Below, piece after piece: positions 25,486 through 34,042 of a stretch of DNA of 64,000 nt. A model generated the notes under the pieces. It was not told the origin of the DNA. It saw only the letters and a list, made by a program, of their open reading frames with translations, and made no database searches. A program made the translations under genes and the position numbers. This DNA is from CAVWGP01 sp963754645 (GTDB lineage Bacteria; Pseudomonadota; Alphaproteobacteria; Bin65): the NCBI GenBank assembly GCA_963754645.1, contig CAVWGP010000011.1, positions 434,001 to 498,000 on the forward strand. Direction: 5' to 3'. Within the stretch, counting starts at the first letter, position 1; each line of letters opens with the position of its first letter.

Positions 25486-26223
25486 ATGGCGCGCGTCTGG
25501 GACAAGTTTCTCACCGAACGGGATAAGCAGGTCTTCGAAGCCGCCGGCTATTCCCAGCCGATGGGGCTTGGATCGAGGCCGGCGGTCGTCGTTATCGACG
25601 TGACCTACGCATTCTGCGGCGACCGGGCCGAGCCGATCCTCGATTCGATCGAGCGCTTCCCGAATTCCTGCGGCGAGGATGCTTGGCGCGCCATTCCGCA
25701 CATCGGCGCGCTGTGCGACGCCGCTCGCGCGCGCGGCGTGCCGGTTTTCTACACCGTGCCGACCTACCGCGCCGACGGCTGGGACGCGGGCTCGTGGCAA
25801 TTCAAGCAGCGCGGCATGACGGAAGCCTTCGCGCCGAACGACCGGCGCAATATCGACGTCAACGCGGTCGTCGCCGAGATCGCGCCGGCACCGCGCGACG
25901 TCATCATCGAAAAGCTCAAGCCGAGCGGCTTCCACGGCACGCCGCTGCGCGCGCTGCTGCAATTGCTCGCCGTCAATTCGCTGATTATGGCGGGGACGAC
26001 GACGAGCGGCTGCGTGCGCGCCACGGTCATCGACGCTTTCAGCGAGAATTACCGCATCGCGCTCGCCGAGGAAGGCTGCTTCGACCGCTCTGAAGCCTCG
26101 CACGCCGTCAACCTGATGGACATGAACGCGAAATATTGCGACGTGCGGCCCACCGCCGAGCTTATCGCCTATCTCAATTCCGTCCGCGCCGGACAATTCG
26201 CGCTGCCGCCGGGCGGAACCTAG
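25486..26223 (+). CDS. Isochorismatase-like cysteine hydrolase (N-carbamoylsarcosine amidase type)
   Basis: A 245-residue amidohydrolase of the isochorismatase superfamily. The expected triad is visible: Asp in AVVVIDVTYAFCG (about residue 39), Lys in IIEKLKPSGFHGTPL, and the nucleophile Cys in MAGTTTSGCVRATVID. The segment pattern is closest to N-carbamoylsarcosine amidase and biuret or ureidoacrylate hydrolases, so a carbamoyl or ureido amide is a likely substrate. It is followed 24 bases later by an arginase-family gene on the same strand. The two probably act in one nitrogen-recovery route (inference). Confidence 0.85.
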   Translation: MARVWDKFLTERDKQVFEAAGYSQPMGLGSRPAVVVIDVTYAFCGDRAEPILDSIERFPNSCGEDAWRAIPHIGALCDAARARGVPVFYTVPTYRADGWDAGSWQFKQRGMTEAFAPNDRRNIDVNAVVAEIAPAPRDVIIEKLKPSGFHGTPLRALLQLLAVNSLIMAGTTTSGCVRATVIDAFSENYRIALAEEGCFDRSEASHAVNLMDMNAKYCDVRPTAELIAYLNSVRAGQFALPPGGT

Positions 26224-26247
26224 GTCGCGACGAAAGGCCCGGCGTCG

Positions 26248-27258
26248 ATGACTGAGCCCACCCCGCCGCGCCGCCGCCTCGACCTGCCTTTCGTCGGCAT
26301 CCCGACCTTCATGAAACGGCCCTACGTCGCCGATTGGGACCGGATCGAAGCTGACGTGGCGGTGCTGGGCGCGCCCTTCGATCTCGGCACGCAATACCGG
26401 CCGGGCGCGCGCTTCGGCCCCAAGGGCCTGCGCGAAGGCTCGCAACTCTGCGCCATCGGCCCAGACGGCGCCTACGATCCCGAAGACGACGTGATGTATC
26501 TCGCCGCTTCGGACGTGCGTATCGTCGATCTCGGCGACGCCGACATGCTGCACATCGACGCCGCGGCCTGCCTCGACAATATCGAATACGGGGTGCGCAA
26601 GATCTTGCGGGCCGGCGCGCTGCCCTTCGTTATCGGCGGCGACCATTCGGTGCATATTCCGTGCATCAAGAGCTTCGACGGCGAGCCGCCGGTCCACATC
26701 GTGCATATCGATGCGCATCTCGATTATGTCGACGAGCGCATGGGCGTGCGCATCGGCCAGGGCAATCCGCTGCGCCGCGCCGCCGAAATGAAGCACGTGC
26801 TGGGCGTGACCGCGCTCGGCATCCGCAATGTCGGCTCGTCGCAGCGCGCCGATTTCGAAGCGGCGCGCGGCCGCAAGCACGAAATATTGTCGGTGCGCGA
26901 TTTCCGCGAACTCGGCGTCGCGCGCGTTCTCGAACGCATTCCCAAGGGCCGGCTCTATTTCACCATCAACGTCGACGGCTTCGATCCCTCGATCGCGCGC
27001 GGCACCGGAACGCCCAGCGCCGGCGGCTTCCTGTATTACGAGATGTGCGATTTCTTCAAGGCGGCGGCGCTGCACGGCGACATCGTCGGCGTCGATCTCG
27101 TCGAGCTGGCGCCGGATTGCGACCCCACCGGCACGACCAATCTGGTTTTCGCGCAGCTCATGATGAATTTCCTCGGCTATGTTTTCCACGCCCGCAAGAT
27201 CAAGGCCGGCACGGCGCCGTGCAACGGCTGGCCCAAGCTGCGCGGCGTGGGGCAATAG
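26248..27258 (+). CDS. Agmatinase/arginase family ureohydrolase with altered metal motif
   Basis: A 336-residue ureohydrolase. Manganese-binding motifs are GGDHSVH (His), HIDAHLDY (Asp-x-His-x-Asp), and the third motif, which reads FTINVDGFDPS. In agmatinases and arginases that third motif is normally S-x-D-x-D-x-x-D-P. Here the first Asp is Asn while the second is kept. GTGTPSAGGFLYYE follows, as in agmatinase-like proteins. The enzyme should split a guanidino compound to urea plus an amine, but the Asn may change metal content or substrate. It is coupled to an isochorismatase-like hydrolase. Confidence 0.85.
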   Translation: MTEPTPPRRRLDLPFVGIPTFMKRPYVADWDRIEADVAVLGAPFDLGTQYRPGARFGPKGLREGSQLCAIGPDGAYDPEDDVMYLAASDVRIVDLGDADMLHIDAAACLDNIEYGVRKILRAGALPFVIGGDHSVHIPCIKSFDGEPPVHIVHIDAHLDYVDERMGVRIGQGNPLRRAAEMKHVLGVTALGIRNVGSSQRADFEAARGRKHEILSVRDFRELGVARVLERIPKGRLYFTINVDGFDPSIARGTGTPSAGGFLYYEMCDFFKAAALHGDIVGVDLVELAPDCDPTGTTNLVFAQLMMNFLGYVFHARKIKAGTAPCNGWPKLRGVGQ

Positions 27259-27487
27259 GCCGGCGTCGCGTGCCATCGCGATGATGCCGCCTATTCATCG
27301 ACATCGGAAGCATTCGGCATCGGCCGCGCGCCCCGCCGAATGCCATCTTCCCGGCGCCCGTCGAGCACCGGAGAAAAGGACAAAGCCATGCGGTGGCAGC
27401 CATTGCGCACGACGCTAAAAGGGACCGCCGCTTCCGCGCGTGGCGCCGGCGATGGAAACGTGCCGCAATGCGTGAAGCCGGCGCCGC

Positions 27488-27991
27488 TCAGGTCAGCGCG
27501 TTGATCTCCTCGTCGGTGAGCGTGCCGGGAACGATGGTGAGCGGGATGCGGAGCCGCGCATTGTATTTGCCGGTGAGCGCCGAGATCAGCGGGCCGGGAC
27601 CGCCGCGGCCGGTGCCGGCGGCGAGGATCAAGATCGAGATCGTCGGCTCCTCGTCGAGCAGGCGGAGCAGCGCGTCGCTCGCCGTGCCCTGCCGGATGTA
27701 GATCACGGGCATCTTGCCGCTCAACTTCGCGACGTTGTCGGCGTAAACCTGCATCGAGGCTTCGGCGGCCTGGCGCTGCTCCTCCTCGATCAGCTCGCCG
27801 ACCGCGGCCCATTGATGGGATTCCGCGGGCTCGATGGCCGAGAACAGGGCGACGCGCCCGCCGGTCGCGCGCGCGCGCAGCGCGGCGTAGTTGAGGGCGA
27901 CGCGCATTTCCTCGGAATTGTCGATGACGACGAGGAAGATCCGCTCGTCTTGCTTCTTGCGCGGGCCCGCGCCCGCCGCCGGTGTGTTCAT
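27488..27991 (-). CDS. Universal stress protein family protein
   Basis: A 167-residue single-domain UspA-like protein. After a short Ala/Gly/Pro leader, RIFLVVIDNSEEMRVALNYA is the first strand and helix, GRVALFSAIEP the second. The C-terminal ILILAAGTGRGGPGPLISAL and RLRIPLTIVPG resemble the ATP-binding G-x-x-G-x-x-x-x-x-x-x-G-(S/T) loop, though the final residue pattern is altered. The 229 bases upstream of its stop side (27259-27487) hold no gene I can support. Confidence 0.85.
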   Translation of the reverse strand: MNTPAAGAGPRKKQDERIFLVVIDNSEEMRVALNYAALRARATGGRVALFSAIEPAESHQWAAVGELIEEEQRQAAEASMQVYADNVAKLSGKMPVIYIRQGTASDALLRLLDEEPTISILILAAGTGRGGPGPLISALTGKYNARLRIPLTIVPGTLTDEEINALT

Positions 27992-28013
27992 GGTCCCCTT
28001 CCCCGCGCCCCGC

Positions 28014-28758
28014 TCAGCGCCGCTGGAACAAACGATAGGCGGCAAACCCGGCCAGTCCCGCGAACAAGATCGCGACGACGCCGTAAAGCAACGACTGATA
28101 CACTGCGAATTCGTAGATTTCCGCGCTGACGCCGCTCTTGCTGACCGAGAGCGACGTCGTCGCCGAAGCGATCACTTTCGCTTCGCGCGCGAGCGCCACC
28201 CGGACGGAATATTTTCCCGTCGGCACGTTGGCCGGCAAATGGATTTCCGCGCGAAACAGCCGCGGGCCCGGGAAGCGGATCGAAGCGACCGTCGGTTGAA
28301 ACAGCCCCTGGCGTTCCATGTTGCGGATGAGGGCTTGGCGAAACAGCAGGGCATCCTGCTCCGGGAGATTCTCCTTCGGCGCGCACCCGCACATACTGAT
28401 TGCCGATTTCCTCGCGCCGGCGGAAATCCGGCGACAGGATCAATTCGAGCGCGCGGCTCGCGGCCACGGCATAGAAGCCGGGCACTTCCTCGAAGGTCAT
28501 CGACTGGCGGTTGATCCAAACGCCGTTGACCTGGCCTTTGCGCCGCACGACGACGTCGGAGCGCGGCCCGGCCACCGTGACCACGATATCGCCTTCGCCG
28601 TCGATGGCGCCGAATATGACGACGGTGGCGCCGGCGAAGCCAGTCGTAATCAAGACGTGCTCGGTGGAAAGGCCGACATCGATGCTATCGGCCGCCGCCG
28701 GCGCCGCGAGGGGCAGCAGCGCGCCGAGCATGAAAAGGATCCGGCCGAGCCGCCCCAT
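28014..28758 (-). CDS. TIGR02186 family membrane-anchored protein (frameshifted)
   Basis: After repair this is 247 residues. A signal peptide (MGRLGRILFMLGALLPLAAP, AAADS) is followed by IDVGLSTEHVLITTGFAGAT and VVVRRKGQVNGVWINRQSMTF, typical of TIGR02186. One extra base near 28378-28380 breaks the frame after GNQYVRVRA. The next frame gives KENLPEQDALLFRQALIRNM and ends in a transmembrane helix (YGVVAILFAGLAGFAAYRLF) and QRR. This family is encoded beside TauE/SafE-type exporters, as here, only 2 bases away. It is probably a periplasmic partner of the exporter (inference). Confidence 0.85.
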
Positions 28759-28760
28759 GC

Positions 28761-29675
28761 TCAGCGCCGGATCGTGAGCGAATAGAGATCGACCGGCGCC
28801 GCCACCAGGTCGTAGGCGAGCTTGAGCGCCATGGCGAGAACGATGAGCGCAAGCAGGCCGCGAAGCTGCTCGCCGCGCAACAGCTGCGCCGCGCGGGTGC
28901 CGAATTGCGAGCCGACCACGCCGCCGACGATGAGCAGCCCGGCCAGGACGATATCGACCGAATGCGTGGTCGCCGCCAGCAACAGCGTCGCCGTCGCGGT
29001 GACGAAAACGACCTGGAATTGCGACGTGCCGACCACGAGCAGGGTCGGCATGCCGAATAGGTAGATGAGCACCGGCACCATGATGAAGCCGCCGCCGACA
29101 CCCATGATCGAGGTCAGAATACCGACCGAGAAGCCGATCAGCAGCGGCGGAATCGCGCTGATGTAGAGCTTGGATTGGCGGAACCGGATGCGCAGCGGCC
29201 AGCGATGCACCCAAAAATGCGTGTGCCGCTTGCGCGGCACCGCGGTTTGCCCCTTGCGGCGGAGCAGGGCGCGCAGGCTCTCGACGCCCATCAAAAGGCC
29301 GACGATGCCGAGCAGGATGATATAGGCGAATTGAATGACGAGATCGATCTGGCCCAGGCGCTGCAGCAGGCGGAACAGCAGCGCGCCCGCCGTGGCGCCG
29401 AGCATGCCGGCGGCCAGCAGCAGCGAGCCCATCCGGAGATCGACATTGCCGCGGCGCCATTGGCTGATCGCGCTCGACAGCGACGAGGCGACGGCCTGGT
29501 TGGTCGCCGTCGCCACGGCCACGGCCGGCGGAATGCCGATGAAAATCAGCATCGGCGTGAGCAGGAAGCCGCCGCCGACGCCGAACAGGCCGCTCAAGAA
29601 ACCGACCGCGGCGCCCAAGGCAACCAGCCAAAAAACGTCGATTGATAGCTCGGCGATCGGAAGATAAACCTGCAT
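28761..29675 (-). CDS. TauE/SafE family sulphite/organosulphonate exporter-like permease
   Basis: A 304-residue membrane protein with about eight helices in two repeats. Each repeat carries the family glycine motif: GAAVGFLSGLFGVGGGFLLTP near residue 25 and GILTSIMGVGGGFIMVPVLI near residue 190. The start is MQVYLPIAELSIDVFW. TSUP-family permeases move sulphite, sulphoacetate or other small anions. It precedes the TIGR02186 gene in one transcription unit. Confidence 0.92.
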   Translation of the reverse strand: MQVYLPIAELSIDVFWLVALGAAVGFLSGLFGVGGGFLLTPMLIFIGIPPAVAVATATNQAVASSLSSAISQWRRGNVDLRMGSLLLAAGMLGATAGALLFRLLQRLGQIDLVIQFAYIILLGIVGLLMGVESLRALLRRKGQTAVPRKRHTHFWVHRWPLRIRFRQSKLYISAIPPLLIGFSVGILTSIMGVGGGFIMVPVLIYLFGMPTLLVVGTSQFQVVFVTATATLLLAATTHSVDIVLAGLLIVGGVVGSQFGTRAAQLLRGEQLRGLLALIVLAMALKLAYDLVAAPVDLYSLTIRR

Positions 29676-29753
29676 CGTAAAGTCGTTGCCCCAGGCCGCG
29701 GGCCGCAGCCTACGCCCGCAAAATGCGAATTCCAAATGCCGTTATCGCGCGCG

Positions 29754-30842
29754 CTAACGGAGCAGAATGTCGCTGATCTCCTTGAGCTGGATACGGGCGC
29801 GCAACAGGAAAAATCCCTGCGACGCGAGGTGGCTCGGCATGATCATGCTGTCGGCCCGGCCGTTGCGCACGATCAAGGGCTGCAGCTTGGCCGCGTGCTC
29901 CAGGCTGATGAGCATCTGGGCCCAGGCGTTGCGGAGCTGCCGCTCGCCCAGCACGGCGTCGAAATCCTGCCCCAGCTCGCGCAGCACAAGGTAGTAGAGA
30001 TAAAGCCGGCCCTTGGTCTGGTAGAAAATATCGTCCGAGCGCGTGTCGAAAACGCGGTCGCCCTCTTTCAGCACCCGGTCGGCGATGATGGCCGATTGCG
30101 AGCCGATATCGGCGTTGATGCGGTCGATGAGCGCCTGAAGATTGTCGGCGCGGCGCTCGAAAACCGCCTTGTCTTCGGTCAAGCGCTGATTGTAGGCGCG
30201 CAGATGGCCGATCGCGGCGCGGTATTGCTGCTCGGCATTCGATTGCGGCCACAGCGACACGCGCGGATTCCAGATCCACTGGTCGGTCGAGGTGTTGATG
30301 CGGCTCGCCGCGTCCTGCAAATCCTTGTCGACCGAGCTCGAGCCGCGCGTGCGCGCCAGCTTGTCGCGCATCTCGACGATGAGGAGCGCGGTGGCGGCCT
30401 GAATGCCGCGCTGGAAATTGGGCAGATTGTCGAGCGCGGCCGTGGGCACGAAGAACGGGTCGTTGGGCGTCCAGCGGTGCGCGTTGATTTCGCGGTCGAT
30501 CACGGCGACGATGATGGCGACGGCGCGGCTTTGCCCGGTTGCCGCGGCGGGAACCGCCTCGAAGCGCGGGTCGTCGCCGATGCGATGCATGAGCATCATG
30601 CCGAGCGGATAATAGAGCAGCAGGATGACGGCGAAGCCGAGGGCGCCGCGCTTGAGCCAGCGCCGGCGCGCTTTCCGCCCGTCCTTGCTCGGATCCCATT
30701 CCACGTCGCGGCCGAGCAGGCGGCGCCACCAGCCGCGCCGGGGCGCGGCGGCGTCCGCCGCGGCCGGGCGCGAGGCAGCCGGGTCGGCGAACAATGGATC
30801 TTGCGCGGGCGACATGGCGCTCTCCGTCGGATCGATCCCCAT
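29754..30842 (-). CDS. DUF2333 family protein
   Basis: A 362-residue protein with a charged N-terminus (WWRRLLGRDVEWDPSKDG), a single transmembrane helix (GALGFAVILLLYYPLGMML), and a large periplasmic domain matching DUF2333. Typical segments are AIIVAVIDREINAHRWTPND, WIWNPRVSLWPQSNAEQQYR and DDIFYQTKGRLYLYYLVLRE. The start may be the ATG at 30842 or the one at 30815 (MSPAQDPLFADP). Function is unknown. Confidence 0.85.
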   Translation of the reverse strand: MGIDPTESAMSPAQDPLFADPAASRPAAADAAAPRRGWWRRLLGRDVEWDPSKDGRKARRRWLKRGALGFAVILLLYYPLGMMLMHRIGDDPRFEAVPAAATGQSRAVAIIVAVIDREINAHRWTPNDPFFVPTAALDNLPNFQRGIQAATALLIVEMRDKLARTRGSSSVDKDLQDAASRINTSTDQWIWNPRVSLWPQSNAEQQYRAAIGHLRAYNQRLTEDKAVFERRADNLQALIDRINADIGSQSAIIADRVLKEGDRVFDTRSDDIFYQTKGRLYLYYLVLRELGQDFDAVLGERQLRNAWAQMLISLEHAAKLQPLIVRNGRADSMIMPSHLASQGFFLLRARIQLKEISDILLR

Positions 30843-30997
30843 GTAGTGGGCGCGGCGGCGGCGATCAAGCCGGCGCGGCGATGGGCGGCACGCATTTGCG
30901 CGGTTCCCGCGCGCGCCGCATATGCGCTATCGTGCTCCAGCCTGAAGCGGCCGTTGCGCCGCGCCACTATGTCCGGCACCGCCGGGGGAGAAACGCC

Positions 30998-31950
30998 ATG
31001 AGGCCGTCGAGCATCGGATTCGCCCTTATCGCCGCCATGCTGCTGGCGCCGCCGCCGGCCGCCGCGCAGATCGCCAAAACGCCCGAGGCCGAAGCGAAAT
31101 TGAAGGCGCTCGGCGCGCGCTGGGATCGCGAGGTGCTCGGCGAAACCTTCAAGGTCTATGCGCCGCTGCTGAAGGCCATGCCGCGCGACGGCGTCAAGGA
31201 CACGCGCGACATCGCCTACGGCGCCGACGAGCGCCACCGGCTCGATCTCTATGCGCCGGCGGCGAAACCGGCCTCGCCCGCGCCGGTCGTCATCGCCGTG
31301 CATGGCGGCGGCTTCACCGCCGGCGACAAGACCGACCCGAGCCGCACCTATCTCGACAATGTCGGCACCTATTTCGCGCGCAACGGCATGCTCGGCATCA
31401 CCATCGCCTATCGCCTGGCGCCGAAACATCCCTGGCCGGCGGGCGCGCAAGATCTCGCCGCCGCGGTCAAATGGGCGCGCGCCAATGCCGCGCAGCATGG
31501 CGGCGATCCGGAACGCATCTATTTGCTCGGCACCTCGGCCGGCGCCGTGCACGTTGCCGCCTACATCTTTCCAGGAGGAATTCCGACGTTCAAGGCGGCG
31601 ACGGCGTCGCCGGCGCCATCCTCATGTCCGGTCTCTACAAGGTGCTGGCCGACGACGACCGCATGAAAGCCTATTACGGCACCGATGCGTCGAAGCACGC
31701 CGCCATGGCGCCGCTCGCGCACATCGCCGGGCGGAAAATCCCGGTCTTCATCATGGTCGCCGAATTCGATCCCTATTGGATCCAGTCCGAATCGGTCGAG
31801 CTGTTCGCCGCCTTGTGCAAGCGCGACCGCCATTGCCCGCGCATGACGCGCCTGATCGGGCACAACCATCTCTCGGTCACGACGAGCATGAACACGGCCG
31901 ACAATTCGGTCGGCGGCGAAGTGCTGCATTTCATCAGGAACACGCGATAG
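30998..31950 (+). CDS. Secreted alpha/beta hydrolase (frameshifted)
   Basis: Esterase/lipase-like protein with a signal peptide (MRPSSIGFALIAAMLLAPPP, AAAQ). The oxyanion motif VIAVHGGGFTAGD, AYRLAPKHPWPAG and the nucleophile elbow YLLGTSAGAVH place it in the hormone-sensitive-lipase/carboxylesterase group. The frame is lost at about 31570-31590: after AAYIF the reading must shift by two extra bases. It then resumes GGDGVAGAILMSGLYKVLA, followed by VAEFDPYWIQ (acid) and IGHNHLSV (His). With two single-base removals the length is 316 residues. The GGGGGAG ribosome site is 8 bases before the ATG. Confidence 0.82.
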
Positions 31951-31959
31951 GGCGGCCGG

Positions 31960-33302
31960 TCAATCTCCGATGATCTTCGCGCAGGCGGCGGCGCGGACGG
32001 CAATGCGTTCGGCGAGGCGGGGGATGATGGGATGGCCCAGCCCCATGTCGCGCACCTCGTCGCCCAGCGGGATGGCTTCCGCCGCGACGGTAGCAGCCAT
32101 GTCGGCGAGCCGGGCGAGCACAATGTCGGGATCGAGACGGGCTTCCGCGGCGAAGCGGCGCCAGTCCCGGACGCCGATATTTTGCAGCCGGTATTCCTGG
32201 CCCACCCGCATTGCGAGCTTGAGTTTGTGCGGACTCATATCTTCGTATGGCAAGGCACTGGCCAGGTCGTAGAGCGGCGCCAGACGCGCCCTGCCGGCGG
32301 CGCCAATCAGGATCGAGTAGTTCTTGGCATGCGCGTCCGTGCCGGCGATCAGCCAATTGAAGGCTAAAGCATCGGCGAAGGTTGCGATATCGTCGTCGCG
32401 CGCGCCCGAATGCGCGCGCAGCAATTCAATCGCCGCACGCGCGCCGGGACCGCCCTCGTTCTCGTATTTGCGCATCGGCGGAACGGCCAGGGCTTGGCAC
32501 ATGTCCTCTTGATGCACGCGGACCACGCTTCGCGCCAAACGGCGCCGATCGTAACGCTCGATGACGATGGCCGTTTGATCTTCGAAGCGCATGATCTTCG
32601 ACGACGCGGCGGGCAGGCCGACGCGCCGGGCCAGGGCAAGACAGAAATGCTCGTTTTCGACATGACCGTCGAGCTCGCCGGTCGGCGGCTTCAAGATGTG
32701 GGTCGTGGGCGTGCGTCCCGAAGGTACGCCCCATCGCCCGTCTTCGAAGAGAAACGCGGTTTTCGGTTGCGCGCCGGCAAGGCTGAATTGCCCGGTGTCG
32801 CGGGCAGCGCGCCAGGCGGCGTGATCCGAACGCAACAGGCGCAGCCTTTCGGCGACACCGCTCTCGTCGAGCCATTCGACGGCTGCGTCGGCGCCCTCGG
32901 CATCGGCGCCGAGATAGGCGTCGACCCGCTCGGATGTCGCGAATTGCACGGCGCCGGCGCAGTCCTCGCCGACCTGCGCCGATAAGGGCAAAGGCGTTTC
33001 GCGCGGAGACCTGGAACCGTCGCGCCCAACGGTCGAGCACCAATTCATTGTCCGGCAAGAGGCCCCACAAGAATGCTTCGATCGCGGCATGGCCATGGTC
33101 AGCCGCCGCCAGCGGCATCGAGAGCGATAGCGGATAGGCGCCCGGCGTTTCGCGCCAAACCGAGTCGTAACGGAAGGCAAGGCGGCCGCGCCGGTCGCGG
33201 TTGACTTGGCCTATGCGACGGCCGCCCAGCAAAACGACAAGCGCGCCGATTTTCGCCGGGGACGGACCGAGGTGGCGTGCCCGATTCCGCCGCGGGGCTC
33301 AC
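31960..33302 (-). CDS. hipA: HipA family serine/threonine kinase toxin (frameshifted)
   Basis: The kinase half of a HipBA toxin-antitoxin pair. Family features are YPLSLSMPLAAADH, FLWGLLPDNELVLDRWARRF, SLAGAQPKTAF (activation loop), THILKPP, ENEHFCLALARRVGL, and the catalytic TDAHAKNYSI with YDLASALPY downstream. Two extra bases are inferred: one near 32983 (after NAFAL, before SAQVGEDCAG), and one in a run of A near 33250. Repaired, a GTG start overlaps the hipB stop (GTGA) and gives 446 residues, normal for HipA. HipA toxins phosphorylate aminoacyl-tRNA synthetases. Confidence 0.85.
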
Positions 33303-33610
33303 CGCGCGAGCCGCGTTCGCGGCGAGTCCCGCGCATTTTCGATGATGCTGTCGATCATGGTATCAGTATCGGCGAGGTCAGGCCGGCGGTTTTCCGGCGG
33401 CCGGTCCGGCGCGAGGGAAACCGCAAGGCCCAAAGCCTCAAGCGCGCGCAAAATCAAACCGATCGCGGCGCGCCCCTTGCCCTTTTCGATCGCGGCCACC
33501 CATTGGCGGCTGACGCCAATTTTGGCCGCCAAATTCTGCTGGCTTAGCCGCTGCCGCCGGCGATGATCGCGAATGGCTGCGCCTAGGTCGACAGGTGTAC
33601 GCATTAGCAT
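33299..33610 (-). CDS. hipB: HipB-like XRE family antitoxin
   Basis: A 103-residue helix-turn-helix protein. The DNA-binding segment LGAAIRDHRRRQRLSQQNLA, AKIGVSRQWVAAIEKGKG is a standard XRE/Cro fold. ALEALGLAVSLAPD is the usual HipB follow-on. It precedes hipA with a four-base overlap, and a long perfect dyad lies just upstream. It should repress the operon and neutralise HipA. The start may be MLMRTPVDLG or two codons later. Confidence 0.9.
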   Translation of the reverse strand: MLMRTPVDLGAAIRDHRRRQRLSQQNLAAKIGVSRQWVAAIEKGKGRAAIGLILRALEALGLAVSLAPDRPPENRRPDLADTDTMIDSIIENARDSPRTRLAR

Positions 33611-33622
33611 GGCTGGAGCCTG

Positions 33623-33652
33623 ATATTTTGTCAGTGAACGATGACAAAATAT
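33623..33652. promoter_or_regulatory. Perfect 11-bp dyad upstream of hipB (probable HipB operator)
   Basis: ATATTTTGTCA (33623-33633) and TGACAAAATAT (33642-33652) are exact reverse complements around an 8-base spacer. The element lies 13 bases upstream of the hipB start. HipB antitoxins autoregulate through such palindromes, so this is the likely operator. Confidence 0.82.
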
Positions 33653-33656
33653 TGGT

Positions 33657-33723
33657 GTAATCGATCATTGTCAATAATAATGTGATAAATTTATAACATT
33701 ATATATTGACTAAGATCGATTAC
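33657..33723. repeat. AT-rich 20-bp inverted repeat upstream of hipBA
   Basis: Arms 33657-33676 and 33704-33723 are reverse complements at 18 of 20 positions, both ending in GTAATCGATC-type sequence. The 27-base centre is almost pure A/T. Each arm also contains TTGTCA or TTGAC, related to the operator half-site. It may hold the hipBA promoter, or mark the edge of an acquired segment. Confidence 0.75.
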
Positions 33724-34042
33724 ATTTGGGATCCTGGGGCGTAATCTCCACGGCCAACCGCAAACCCACTTCGCCTATTTCATTGTCCTTGGCGCGCTCC
33801 GCGATTGCGCTTGTGCAGTTCGCCTGGATTTCTCACAGAGCGGCCGCGCGGGTCGATGCGGCCTCGAATATTTGGGCAACGATCATTGACCGTCGCAACG
33901 AGGGCACGCGCCGCGTGCCCCTACGCCGCGACGACATGGCGTAGGGGCAGCCGGCGGCTGCCCTGGTTCCGCAAGTTGCGATCAGCATTGAGAATTACGG
34001 GGCACAAGATGCACGGCGATCACGTCCCGTGAGAAATCCCGG
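33724..34042. other. Gene-poor stretch between hipBA and the efflux locus
   Basis: About 320 bases with no credible gene on either strand. Its only recognisable content is the palindromic element at 33901-33964. The left part is moderately AT-rich and follows the hipBA inverted repeat. Confidence 0.6.
33901..33964. repeat. Second palindromic repeat of the GTAGGGGC family
   Basis: Arms 33901-33927 and 33938-33964 pair through the outer 12 and inner 6 positions, with a different core in each arm. Both share GGCGTAGGGGCA or its complement with the element at 15048-15135. Each arm alone also forms a hairpin. This is a dispersed intergenic repeat family. Confidence 0.75.

Noticed and set aside
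33438..33674. Alternative minus-strand frame overlapping hipB
   Set aside because: It is out of frame with the clear XRE protein, Ser/Arg-rich, and starts within the operator region.
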